The notes below the pieces were generated by a model. That model was given only the letters and a program-made list of their open reading frames with translations, made no database searches and was not told where the DNA came from. A stretch of 64,000 nt of DNA from the NCBI GenBank assembly GCA_963709425.1, contig CAVPWG010000005.1, forward strand, positions 558,001 through 622,000. The letters are read 5' to 3'. The stretch comes from JAICJC01 sp963709425. Its GTDB lineage: Bacteria; Actinomycetota; Thermoleophilia; Gaiellales; JAICJC01. Below are positions 32,812 through 40,975 of this stretch, piece after piece (position 1 is the stretch's first letter; the number at the start of each line of letters is the position of its first letter). Both the position numbers and the translations under genes were made by a program.

Positions 32812-33732
32812 TCAGCGGACGATGAGCGGCCGCAGCGTGCGGTGGGCCACCTCGAGGCCGGCCTTCACGCGATCCTCGTCCCCGCCCCACACCGGATCCT
32901 CGTGCTCGACGGAGAGGACGCCGTCGAAGCCGCCCTCGTACAGCGCGTCGACGAAGTGGGGCCAGTCGATCTGGCCGAGCCCGGGCATGCGGTAGCGCCA
33001 CCAGCCGGAATCCCAGCCGTCGGTCCGCTCCACTGTCTTTCCGAAGACGCCGTAGCGGTCGCGCCGGTCGGCGAACACCTCGGCGTCCTTGGCGTGGGCG
33101 TGCGCGACCCGGTCGACGTACGGCCGCAGCGCGGCGACCGGGTCGATCCCCAGCCAGAGCAGATGGGACGGGTCGAAGTTGAGCCAGAGGCCGAGCGAGA
33201 ACATCCACTCCCAAAGCTCCGGGGAGTACGCCAGGTTCCCGGGGTAGCCGTCGGGGTGCCAGCCCTCCATGGGGCAGTTCTCGACGATGAGTGCCACGCC
33301 GCGCTCGCCCGCCAGGTCGACGAGCGGCTTGAAGACGCCCTCGGCCTCGGCCAGGTTCTCTGCCACGGTCCGCGACGGGTCGCGGCCCACGAAGGTGCCG
33401 ACGCTGGGGCAGCCGAGGAGCACGGCCGCCTCGATGCACGCTGCGACATGGCCGTTGATCGCCTTCCGCGCCTCGAGATCGGGGTGCAGGTTGTTGTCGT
33501 AGTAGGCGATCGACGACATCTCGAGGCCGTGGCGGTCGAAGAGGCCGCGCAGCTCGTCCGCGCCCGCATCGTCGAGCCTCGCCGCATCGAGGTGGCTCGC
33601 GGTGAAGTCGCGGTCGCCGATCCGGGGCCACGCGGCGACCTCGAGCGCCTCGTAGCCGGCCCCCTGCGCCCAGGCGGCGATCTCGGCCAGCGGCGCCTGC
33701 GGCATGCAGGCTGTCAGGAAGCCGAGCCTCAT
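32812..33732 (-). CDS. Sugar phosphate isomerase/epimerase-like TIM-barrel protein
   Basis: 306 aa, xylose-isomerase-like TIM barrel: MRLGFLTACMPQAPLAEIAAWAQGAGYEALEVAAWP, HGLEMSSIAYYDNNLHPD, VALIVENCPMEGWHPDGYPGN with metal-ligand Glu, LNFDPSHLLWLGIDP, AHAHAKDAE, and VLSVEHEDPVWGG with the last Glu. The metal site looks complete. These act on sugars, inositols or hydroxypyruvate. Its start overlaps the SMP-30-like stop by 4 nt, so the two form an operon that could open a sugar lactone and isomerise the product (inference). Confidence 0.88.
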   Translation of the reverse strand: MRLGFLTACMPQAPLAEIAAWAQGAGYEALEVAAWPRIGDRDFTASHLDAARLDDAGADELRGLFDRHGLEMSSIAYYDNNLHPDLEARKAINGHVAACIEAAVLLGCPSVGTFVGRDPSRTVAENLAEAEGVFKPLVDLAGERGVALIVENCPMEGWHPDGYPGNLAYSPELWEWMFSLGLWLNFDPSHLLWLGIDPVAALRPYVDRVAHAHAKDAEVFADRRDRYGVFGKTVERTDGWDSGWWRYRMPGLGQIDWPHFVDALYEGGFDGVLSVEHEDPVWGGDEDRVKAGLEVAHRTLRPLIVR

Positions 33733-34568
33733 CCGACGTCAGGATAGTTGACGGGCGCGCCTGCGATGCCGAGGTCGATCCCTGTCACGGCCTGGCCGCC
33801 GAGCGATGCGATGGCGAGCCTGCGGAGGCCCTCGCCGTAGAACGCCACGTTCGTCGGCGTCGGCATGTGGATGCCCGTCGGGTCGTCGAGGACGACCTCG
33901 GGCTCACCGCCTCCGGGCGGCACGCGCAGGAGGTGGAACGGGTAGTAGCACGACACGATGAACCCGCCGTCGGCGCACGCGGCGAGGCCGTCGGGCGTCG
34001 TTCCGGGAAGCTCGGCGATCACCTCGGCGCGGCCGTCGACGATGGTCGAGAGGCGCGGGGTCAGCGTCTCGAGGAAGTGCACGGCCCCGTCACCGGTCAT
34101 GCACACGCCGTTCGGATAGTGCAGCGTCCCCAGGTCGAGCACCTGGCCGTCGCCGCCCCCCGGCGGCACCCGGATCATCCGCCCGTTCCGGACGTCGAGC
34201 GACTCGGTCCCCGAGTCCGAGAAGTAGAGCGCTCCGTCGGCGGCGAACGCTGGGTAGTTGGGCGTCTCGAGCGGCCCGCCGTCGGCTGAGTCGCACGAGA
34301 TGTCGATGTCGCCGGAGCGTGGGTCGACCCGCAGGATCGCGCGCCGGCCCGCGTCGCAGAGGTACAGCCGGCCCGCCGCGTCATGGGCGATGCCGAGCAC
34401 GAAGCCGCCGGTGTTGGCGATCTCCGTCGCCGTCCCCGCGTCGCGGTCGATGCGGTACACCTGGCCGGCCTCGCCGCCCGCCCAAAGGGCGCCGTCGGGC
34501 CCCGTGGCCACCCCCTCGGGATGGTCGAGCCCGGCGGCGATCACGTACAGGTCGGCGATGGACGCCAT
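33729..34568 (-). CDS. SMP-30/gluconolactonase-like beta-propeller protein
   Basis: 279 aa six-bladed propeller: LDHPEGVATGPDGALWAGGEAGQVYRID, GFVLGIAHDAAGRLYLCD, YPAFAADGALYFSDSGT, LHYPNGVCMTGDGAVHFLET, TTPDGLAACADGGFIVSCYY and PTNVAFYGEGLRRLAIAS. The Glu, Asn and Asp of the SMP-30 metal site appear to be present (PEGVA, PNGVC, PDGLA). Probably a Ca/Zn-dependent lactone hydrolase. Leaderless ATG 34568 with TATGGT 6 nt upstream. It is divergent from the epimerase gene by 17 bases. Confidence 0.87.
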   Translation of the reverse strand: MASIADLYVIAAGLDHPEGVATGPDGALWAGGEAGQVYRIDRDAGTATEIANTGGFVLGIAHDAAGRLYLCDAGRRAILRVDPRSGDIDISCDSADGGPLETPNYPAFAADGALYFSDSGTESLDVRNGRMIRVPPGGGDGQVLDLGTLHYPNGVCMTGDGAVHFLETLTPRLSTIVDGRAEVIAELPGTTPDGLAACADGGFIVSCYYPFHLLRVPPGGGEPEVVLDDPTGIHMPTPTNVAFYGEGLRRLAIASLGGQAVTGIDLGIAGAPVNYPDVG

Positions 34569-34574
34569 CGTGCG

Positions 34575-34580
34575 ACCATA
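34575..34580 (-). promoter_or_regulatory. -10 element TATGGT of the SMP-30/isomerase operon
   Basis: TATGGT is 6 nt before ATG 34568. It lies only 6 bases from the divergent epimerase start, so the two promoters must overlap. Confidence 0.55.
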
Positions 34581-34585
34581 CCGCG

Positions 34586-35518
34586 GTGCGTATCCTGCTC
34601 ACCGGCGGAACCGGCTACATCGGCGCCGTCGTCGCCGAGACCCTGACACGGCACGGGCACACCCTCGCCTGCACCTGCCGGACGGCCGAAGCCGAGGCCA
34701 CGCTGCGGGCACGCGGACATGAAGCCGCCCGCGTCGACCTCCGCGATCCTGACGGGCTGGCCCGGGCGGCGCCGGGCCACGACGCTGTCGTCCACACGGC
34801 GGCGACGCAGGACGAGGACATGGGCCCGGTCGAGCAGGCGGCGGTCCGCGCGATCCTCACAGCCCTCCGAGGCTCCGGCGCGGCGTTCATCTCCACGAGC
34901 GGCGTGTGGGTCTACGGCAGCGCGCCGCAGGGGCGGCTGCTCGACGAGGACTCGCCGACCGACCCGGTCGCGACCTTTGCGTGGCGGCCCGCCCTGGAGG
35001 CCGAGGTCGTCGGGGCGGCCGCGGGCGGCGTGCGCACGGTGGTCATCCGCCCGGGCATGGTCTACGGCCGCGGCGGTGGTCCGCTGAACCAGTTCGCCGC
35101 CATGGCCGAGGGCGGCGTCCCGCGCTACGTCGGCGACGGCACGAACCACTGGACGCTCGTCCACGTCCACGACCTGGCCGAGCTCTACGCGCTCGCCCTC
35201 GAGCGGGCGCCGGCCGGGACGCTCGTGAACGGCGTCGCCGGCCCGCCGCTTCGCGTGAAGGACATGGCGGAGGCCGCGGCGGCCGGGGCCGGGTTCGCCG
35301 CTCCGCCCGTCTCCTGGCCCGTGGCCGAGGCCGCAGCCGTGATCGGCCCGGAGGACGCCGACGGGGTGACGCGCGACCACCGCATCTCCGGCGAGCGGGC
35401 CCGGACGCTCCTCGGATGGGAGCCGCCTCCGCGGTCGCCGCTCGCCGAGCTGCGAGGTCAGACGGGAGCGGGCTCCGGGATCTCGAGCCAGGTCATGCCC
35501 GACACGCCGAGCCAGTAG
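34586..35518 (+). CDS. NAD(P)-dependent epimerase/dehydratase (extended SDR)
   Basis: 310 aa from GTG 34586. Rossmann motif VRILLTGGTGYIGAVVAETL at the N-terminus, DAVVHTAATQ, STSGVWVYGS with Ser/Tyr region, VVIRPGMVYGRGGGPLN and WTLVHVHDLAELYALALE. The usual YxxxK is not obvious; WVYG followed by WRPALEAE occupies its place, so activity may be atypical. Substrate likely a nucleotide sugar or related. The final 61 bases overlap the convergent DUF6510 gene, so the last 20 residues may be non-conserved. Confidence 0.86.
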   Translation: MRILLTGGTGYIGAVVAETLTRHGHTLACTCRTAEAEATLRARGHEAARVDLRDPDGLARAAPGHDAVVHTAATQDEDMGPVEQAAVRAILTALRGSGAAFISTSGVWVYGSAPQGRLLDEDSPTDPVATFAWRPALEAEVVGAAAGGVRTVVIRPGMVYGRGGGPLNQFAAMAEGGVPRYVGDGTNHWTLVHVHDLAELYALALERAPAGTLVNGVAGPPLRVKDMAEAAAAGAGFAAPPVSWPVAEAAAVIGPEDADGVTRDHRISGERARTLLGWEPPPRSPLAELRGQTGAGSGISSQVMPDTPSQ

Positions 35519-35739
35519 CGGCCGCCCCCGTGCACCACCACGGCCATCGCATGGCCGCAGTGGATGCATCGCATCACGGTTCCAGGGCCGGTGGCGTACA
35601 CGGCCTCGGCCGCCAGCTGTTCGGTCGCGCCGCACCCGCCGCAGCGACAGCGGGCGGCCGTCAGGTCGACGGCGAAGATCTCGCCGAGGAGCCCGGCGGC
35701 CGCATTCCCGTCGAGCCGCAGATCGTCGTCAATGCTCAT
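35458..35739 (-). CDS. DUF6510-type zinc-ribbon protein of the Mo-oxidoreductase operon
   Basis: 93 aa from ATG 35739 with AGGAGT upstream. Two CxxC pairs in CRCGGCG (around residue 33) and MRCIHCGHAM (around 58) form a zinc ribbon; the first 25 residues (DDLRLDGNAAAGLLGEIFAVD) are the typical lead. It starts inside the last codon of the flavoprotein gene, third in the operon after the molybdopterin oxidoreductase and flavoprotein. Function unknown; perhaps a metal- or subunit-binding accessory. Confidence 0.82.
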   Translation of the reverse strand: MSIDDDLRLDGNAAAGLLGEIFAVDLTAARCRCGGCGATEQLAAEAVYATGPGTVMRCIHCGHAMAVVVHGGGRYWLGVSGMTWLEIPEPAPV

Positions 35740-36491
35740 GCCACTCCTCCTGTCGGTCCGAAGCGCTCGGTTCTGACGGCGGCCGGGCTGTAGCCGACGG
35801 CGAGCAGCCCGTCTGCCGCGGCCTCGACGAGCCGGGTCGGCCCGCACACGTATGCGACGGGCCGCTGCGCGGCGGGCCACGCGACGGCGGCCAGCATCGC
35901 CTCGTCGATGCGGCGCGCGTACCCGGTCCAGCCGTCCGGCTGCGCCCGGGTGAACGTGTGGACCACGTCGACGCCGTCCATGCCGTCCAGCTCATCCAGC
36001 TCGGCGGCGTAGATCACATCCTCTGGGGCGCGCGACGAGTAGAGCAGCCTCATCGGCGTCGTATCGCCGGTCTCGACCCGGCGGCGGAGCATGGCGACGA
36101 GCGGGACGACGCCCGAGCCTCCGGCCACGAGCAGCACGGGGTCGCCTCCACCCGGCTCCCACACGAAGTAGCCGCCGACCGGTCCGCGGATCTCGACGCC
36201 GTCGCCGGGCCCGAGCTCGCCGACCAGATAGGGCGACACCTCGCCGTCGTCGAGCCGCTCGACGGTCAACCGCACCTGCGACTCGCCCGGCGCCGAGGCG
36301 ATCGAGTAGCTGCGCTGGGCTTGGTAGCCGTCCTCGGCCGTGAGCCGGACGTCCACATGCTGGCCGGCACGGTGGCCGGGCCAGCCGCGGACGTCGAGCA
36401 CGAGCGTCGCCGCCCGGACGGTCTCGGGCACGATCTCGGCGACCTCGGCGAGGCGCCAGGTCAGTCGCCCCAGTACCGCTGCTCTTTCCAC
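35736..36491 (-). CDS. Ferredoxin-NADP reductase-like FAD flavoprotein
   Basis: 251 aa. FAD-binding beta barrel: VLDVRGWPGHRAGQHVDVRLTAEDGYQAQRSYSIASAPGE, with RxYS at about residue 60; NAD(P)-binding half: VLLVAGGSGVVPLVAMLRRR and AYVCGPTRLVEAAADGLL. There is no 2Fe-2S domain, so it passes electrons between NAD(P)H and a protein or Mo partner. GTG 36491 overlaps the upstream oxidoreductase gene by 31 bases; a CTG 18 bases downstream is another possible start. Tight coupling with the Mo protein suggests that it is the electron-supply or -acceptor subunit (inference). Confidence 0.9.
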   Translation of the reverse strand: MERAAVLGRLTWRLAEVAEIVPETVRAATLVLDVRGWPGHRAGQHVDVRLTAEDGYQAQRSYSIASAPGESQVRLTVERLDDGEVSPYLVGELGPGDGVEIRGPVGGYFVWEPGGGDPVLLVAGGSGVVPLVAMLRRRVETGDTTPMRLLYSSRAPEDVIYAAELDELDGMDGVDVVHTFTRAQPDGWTGYARRIDEAMLAAVAWPAAQRPVAYVCGPTRLVEAAADGLLAVGYSPAAVRTERFGPTGGVA

Positions 36492-37069
36492 GGGTCGCCG
36501 TAGTTGTGGTAGCCGTAGTTCTCCCAGAAGCCGGGCTCATCCTCCAGCCGCAGGGCCAGGCCACGGACCCATTTCGCGCTCTTCCAGAAGTACAGATGCG
36601 GGACGAGCAGCCGCGCCGGGCCGCCGTGCTCGGGGGCGAGCGGCTCGCCGTCATAGGTATGGACGATCCACGCGTTCCCGCCCGCGACGTCCTCGAGCGG
36701 CAGGTTCGTCGTGTAGCCGCCGTCGCAGAACGCGACGACGTACTCGGCCGCCGTCTCGTGGCCGTCCAGGAGCGCGGAGACCGGCACACCCTCCCAGACC
36801 GTGTCCAGCTTCGACCACTTCGTGACGCAGTGGATGTCGCGCGTGATCGTCTCGGTCGGGAGCGCCCGGAACTCCTGCCACGAATACGTGCGCGGCTCGT
36901 CCACCTCGCCGGTGATCGCGAACGACCACTCCTCGAGCGGCGTCCGCGGCGTCGGCCCGGCGGAGAGCACCGGGAAGTCGTCGGTCAGGTACTGGCCGGG
37001 AGGGACACGGCCCCCATCGGCGGGTGCATCGCGCCGCTTCCCCCGGAATCCTCGTGAGACAAATGCCAC
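36461..37069 (-). CDS. Cytosolic sulfite-oxidase-fold molybdopterin oxidoreductase
   Basis: 202 aa from GTG 37069, which has GGAGG 8 nt upstream. Only the molybdopterin-binding SUOX domain is present: VPPGQYLTDDFPVLSAG, DIHCVTKWSKLDTVWEGVPV with the Mo-ligand Cys, DGGYTTNLPLEDV, LAPEHGGPARLLVPHLYFWKSAKWVRGL and the end FWENYGYHNYGDPWKEQRY. No signal peptide, haem domain or dimerisation domain, so it works in the cytosol as a minimal YedY/SUOX-type protein. First gene of a three-gene operon with a flavoprotein and zinc ribbon. The substrate (sulfoxide, sulfite, chlorate or other) is unknown. A close paralogue lies at 58.3 kb. Confidence 0.9.
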   Translation of the reverse strand: MAFVSRGFRGKRRDAPADGGRVPPGQYLTDDFPVLSAGPTPRTPLEEWSFAITGEVDEPRTYSWQEFRALPTETITRDIHCVTKWSKLDTVWEGVPVSALLDGHETAAEYVVAFCDGGYTTNLPLEDVAGGNAWIVHTYDGEPLAPEHGGPARLLVPHLYFWKSAKWVRGLALRLEDEPGFWENYGYHNYGDPWKEQRYWGD

Positions 37070-37263
37070 CGCCGCCACCTCCGCCCGTTCGCATGCTCGA
37101 CCACGGATGGTCTCCCGTGGCCCACGAAACGATACGCGCAAATGCGGCGTCGCCTGCGCTTCTCGGCGATCGAGGAGCTTGACTCAGCCTGTGGCCGGCC
37201 GCCACATCCGCCCCGCCGCCGCACCGTACACATCGCCACCCCGCGGTCCGCAAAGATCCGGCG

Positions 37264-39330
37264 ATGCGCGACCCCCGCTACGACATCCTCTTCGAGCCCG
37301 TCCAGCTCGGCCCGGTGACGGCCCGCAACCGCTTCTTCCAGGTGCCGCACTGCAACGGGATGGGGCATCACCACCCGACGGCCCACGCCCACATGCGGGG
37401 CGTCAAGGCCGAGGGCGGATGGGCCGTCGTCTGCACCGAGGAGGTCGAGATCCACCCGTCGTCGGAGGTCAGCCCGTACATCGAGGGCCGCCTCTGGGAC
37501 GACGCCGACATCCCGGCCCTGGCGCGGATGACCGAGAAGATCCACGAGCACGGATCACTGGCCGGCATCGAGCCCTGCCACAACGGCATCCACGGCGCCA
37601 ACATGTACACCCGCGAGACGGGGATGGCCGTCGGCCACCTGCCCGTGTCGACGTACGACCCGGTCCAGGTTCGGCAGATGGATCTCGACGACATCGCCGC
37701 GCTCCGCCGCTGGCACCGGGCGGCCGTCCGGCGATCGCTCGAGGCCGGCTTCGACGTCGTCTACGTCTACGCCGCGCACGGCCTGAACTCCATCGGCCAG
37801 TTCCTGTCGCGGAAGTACAACGTGCGTGCGGACGCATACGGCGGGAGCCTCGAGAACCGCGCCCGGCTCCTGCGCGAGGTCCTCGAGGACACGCTCGACG
37901 AGGTCGACGGCAGGGCGGCGGTTGCGTGCCGGATCACGGTCGACGAGCTGGTCGGGGCCGACGGGATCGACCGGCCCGACATCGAGGGTGTGCTGGCTCT
38001 CGTCGGCGAGCTGCCCGACGTGTGGGACCTCGTCGTCGGAGAGTGGGAGAACGACTCGTCCACCTCCCGGTTCGCCCCGGAGGCGCCCCATGAGCAGTAC
38101 GTCCGCGGCCTGAAGGCGCTCACCTCGAAGCCCGTCGTCGGCGTCGGCCGATTCACGTCGCCCGACACGATGGTGCGGATGGTGCAGGACGGGGTGCTCG
38201 ACATGATCGGAGCCGCGCGGCCGTCGATCGCCGACCCGTTCCTGCCGGTCAAGGTCGAGGAGGGCCGGCTCGACGAGATCCGGGAGTGCATCGGCTGCAA
38301 CATCTGCGTCTCGGGCGACGGCACCATCACGCCGATCCGCTGTACCCAGAACCCGGCGATGGGCGAGGAGTGGCGCCGCGGATGGCATCCGGAGCGGATG
38401 CGGCCGAAGACGTCGGACGCCACCGTGCTCGTGGTCGGCGCCGGCCCGGCCGGTCTGGAGGCGGCGATGTCGCTCGGCCGCCGCGGCCACCGTGTCGTCC
38501 TGGCCGAGGCTAGCCAGGCGCTCGGAGGCAGGGTCGCGCGCGAGGCGCGCCTGCCGGGGTTGGCCGAGTGGATCCGGGTCGTCGACTACCGCCGGGGCCA
38601 GCTCGACCGGCTCCCCGACGTCGAGATCGCCTACGACAGCCGCCTGACCGCCGAGGAGGTGCTCGGGTACGGGTTCGACCACGTCGCCGTCGCCACGGGA
38701 TGCCGCTGGCGGGCGGACGGTGTCGGCCGCTGGCACCTGCGCCCGCTCGACCTGGACGGGCTCCAGCTCCTGACCCCCGACGACGTCATGGACGGCTCGA
38801 AGCCCGACGGCGAGCGGGTGCTCGTCTACGACGACGACCACTACTACCTGGGCGGTGTCGTCGCCGAGTCGCTCGCCCGCAGCGGCCACGCGGTGACGTT
38901 CGTGACACCGGCCGCGCGGGTCTCGGAGTGGACGGTGAACACGCTCGAGCAGGTGCGGATCCAGCGGCGCATGCTGGAGGCGGGCATCGAGATCGTGCCG
39001 TCCCGCGCCGTCGACGGGGCGAGCGCCGGTGCGGTTCGGACGTCCTGCGTCTACACCTCCGAGGTCGAGGAGCGCGCCGTCGATGCGCTTGTCCTCGTGA
39101 CGTCCCGCCTCCCCGACGACCGGCTCGCAGCCGACCTGCGTGCGCGGGCCGGCGACTGGGCGGCTGCCGGGCTCGCGTCGGTGCGGGCGGTCGGCGACGC
39201 GCTGTGCCCCGGCACGATCGCGGCCGCGGTCTGGGACGGCCGCCGGTACGCCGAGCAGCTCGGCAAGCTGCCCGACGCCGACGGCGTCCCGTTCCTGCGC
39301 GAGATCGCAGGCCTGTCGCCCAAGGGCTGA
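37264..39330 (+). CDS. Trimethylamine/dimethylamine dehydrogenase-like FMN/4Fe-4S flavoprotein
   Basis: 688 aa, the full two-part length of the family. N-terminal old-yellow-enzyme barrel (~1-340): YDILFEPVQLGPVTARNRFFQVPHC, YVYAAHGLNSIGQFLSRKYN, DAYGGSLENRARLLREVLED, GAARPSIADPFLPVK. 4Fe-4S site: ECIGCNICVSGDGTITPIRC. C-terminal FAD/ADP-like domains: ATVLVVGAGPAGLEAAMSLGRRGHRVVLAEA and DALVLVTSRLPDD. Such proteins oxidise tri- or dimethylamine, or reduce enoates. The close spacing to AAAGAT 6 nt before ATG 37264 hints at a leaderless start. Divergent from the Mo operon. Confidence 0.9.
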   Translation: MRDPRYDILFEPVQLGPVTARNRFFQVPHCNGMGHHHPTAHAHMRGVKAEGGWAVVCTEEVEIHPSSEVSPYIEGRLWDDADIPALARMTEKIHEHGSLAGIEPCHNGIHGANMYTRETGMAVGHLPVSTYDPVQVRQMDLDDIAALRRWHRAAVRRSLEAGFDVVYVYAAHGLNSIGQFLSRKYNVRADAYGGSLENRARLLREVLEDTLDEVDGRAAVACRITVDELVGADGIDRPDIEGVLALVGELPDVWDLVVGEWENDSSTSRFAPEAPHEQYVRGLKALTSKPVVGVGRFTSPDTMVRMVQDGVLDMIGAARPSIADPFLPVKVEEGRLDEIRECIGCNICVSGDGTITPIRCTQNPAMGEEWRRGWHPERMRPKTSDATVLVVGAGPAGLEAAMSLGRRGHRVVLAEASQALGGRVAREARLPGLAEWIRVVDYRRGQLDRLPDVEIAYDSRLTAEEVLGYGFDHVAVATGCRWRADGVGRWHLRPLDLDGLQLLTPDDVMDGSKPDGERVLVYDDDHYYLGGVVAESLARSGHAVTFVTPAARVSEWTVNTLEQVRIQRRMLEAGIEIVPSRAVDGASAGAVRTSCVYTSEVEERAVDALVLVTSRLPDDRLAADLRARAGDWAAAGLASVRAVGDALCPGTIAAAVWDGRRYAEQLGKLPDADGVPFLREIAGLSPKG

Positions 39331-39336
39331 CTCAGG

Positions 39337-39846
39337 TCAGTACCCGTACGACCCCGAGCTGCTCTGCGCGGAGGTCATGACGACCTTGCCGTCCGGCGCG
39401 ACGACCCACCAGAGGGCGCCGAACGTGTCCTGGCCCTGACCGTTCGTGGCCCCGGGCGAGGAGTCGCCCGAGTACGTGTAGAGCGGATGGCCGTCGTAGG
39501 TGACCTGCTTCGAGCCGTCGGCCCGCACCGTGGAACCGAGGAGCGAGGCCGTGAGGCCCGAGCCCGCCTTCGGCGTGCCGGTATAGGGCGGCCAGAACTT
39601 CGCGCACGCGCCGCTGCAGGCGCTCTTGCCGGCCTGGTCGCGCGCGAACATGTAGAGGGTCATCCCGTTCTGCGCGACCAGGATCTTCCCAAGCGAGGAG
39701 GACGCGGCGGTCACCGTGCCGCCGTTGGCGGCGGCCGGCGTCTGCGAGGCCGCCGGGGACGAGGAGGATCCACCGCCGCACGCCGCGGCCAGGCCGGGGA
39801 GTGCGAGGACGGCCGCCAGAACGGCCTTTCGTGCGATACCAGTCAT
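39337..39846 (-). CDS. COG4315-type secreted-repeat lipoprotein
   Basis: 169 aa from ATG 39846 with AGGAG upstream. Lipobox LAAAC at about residue 19-23 after a hydrophobic signal. Two copies of the secreted-repeat motif are seen: GKILVAQNGMTLYMFARDQAGKSACSGACAKFWPP, and QVTYDGHPLYTYSGDSSPGATNGQGQDTFGALWWVV. Proteins of this type are anchored outside the membrane and of unknown function, sometimes near redox or haem genes. It ends 6 bases from the convergent flavoprotein stop. Confidence 0.88.
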   Translation of the reverse strand: MTGIARKAVLAAVLALPGLAAACGGGSSSSPAASQTPAAANGGTVTAASSSLGKILVAQNGMTLYMFARDQAGKSACSGACAKFWPPYTGTPKAGSGLTASLLGSTVRADGSKQVTYDGHPLYTYSGDSSPGATNGQGQDTFGALWWVVAPDGKVVMTSAQSSSGSYGY

Positions 39847-39942
39847 GATGAGTGCTCCTAGGTCGTTTCCTGCGAGTACGACCCGGGGGCGTGACGGGAT
39901 TTGCGTGCTGGACCGGATTGGGTGGTCGGTCACAATCGCCCG

Positions 39943-40854
39943 TCAGGGCGTCCCGATCTCGGCCTCCACCTCGGCCTGACCGCGGGGGTCGCCGCTCACC
40001 TGCACGACGACTGCGAGCATGATGATCGCACCGCCGACGAGGGTGGCAGTGTCGGGCCGTTCCGAGAGAACCAGCCAGACCCAGATCGGGCCGAGGATGA
40101 CCTCGAGGAGGGTGATCAACGCCGCCTCGGCGGCCGGGACGAGCCGCGCGCCGGCGGCGAAGAGCCCCATGCCGAGCGCCATCTGCACCGCCCCGATCAG
40201 GACAAGCAGCACCAGGTCGCGCGCGCCGATCTCGCCGGGGCTCGAGATCGGCGCCATGGTCAGCACGAGCAGGAGTTGGGCGAGGCACACCGCGGGCAGC
40301 ATTGAGACGTCGCGCCGATGGCGGGTGACCACGATCGCGACGGCGAAGCCGGCCATCATGACGAGCGAGGCCACGTCTCCTGTCAGGTCGCTCCCGCCGG
40401 GCGATCCGATCATGACGCCCACCCCGGCCAGCGCGCCGGCCATCGCGATCCAACCGCGCGGCGCGACCCGCTCGCCGAGCGCGATCCAGGCGAGCAGCGC
40501 GGCGGCCACGGGCGACACCGCCTGCACGAAGAGGACGCGGGCAACGGATGTGTGGTTCAGGGCGATGATGAAGCCGCCCGAGGCCACCGCCATGCAGACG
40601 GCGACGACGATGCCGTCCCGCCCGATCGCGACGAACGCCTGCCGCACCCGCCCGCGCTCCGCAAACGACGCGTAGGCTCCGAGCGCGAGGAAGGCGAAGA
40701 ACGCCCGGCCCGCTATCTGGGTCGGCACATCGAGCGTCAGCTCGCGCTGGAAAAGGCCGGCAGTCGACCAGGCGATCGCCGCCAGTGCGACCAGGGCCTG
40801 CCCCCGCCGATGCTCGGCGTACGCCTCCCCTGCCGACGCATCCGAGGCAAGCAT
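39943..40854 (-). CDS. EamA/DMT-family membrane transporter
   Basis: 303 aa with ten predicted helices in two EamA repeats: ALVALAAIAWSTAGLFQREL, AGRAFFAFLALGAYASF, GIVVAVCMAVASGGFIIALNHTSVARVLFVQAVSPVAAALLAWIALGERV in the first, and ASLVMMAGFAVAIVVT, LVLLVLIGAVQMALGMGLFAAGARLVPAAEAALITLLEVILGPIWVWLVLSERP in the second. Likely exporter of metabolites or amino acids; substrate unknown. TTCACT 6 nt before ATG 40854 may be a weak -10. Confidence 0.88.
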   Translation of the reverse strand: MLASDASAGEAYAEHRRGQALVALAAIAWSTAGLFQRELTLDVPTQIAGRAFFAFLALGAYASFAERGRVRQAFVAIGRDGIVVAVCMAVASGGFIIALNHTSVARVLFVQAVSPVAAALLAWIALGERVAPRGWIAMAGALAGVGVMIGSPGGSDLTGDVASLVMMAGFAVAIVVTRHRRDVSMLPAVCLAQLLLVLTMAPISSPGEIGARDLVLLVLIGAVQMALGMGLFAAGARLVPAAEAALITLLEVILGPIWVWLVLSERPDTATLVGGAIIMLAVVVQVSGDPRGQAEVEAEIGTP

Positions 40855-40975
40855 CGCCGAAGTGAAGCAGAACCCCGAAATGTGAGGTGACCTACAAACC
40901 GGTCCGGCTCGACGCCCGTACCCCCCGCCAGTCCACCGCGCGCCCGGACGGGTGCGCCAGACCTGAGGGGGCCAC

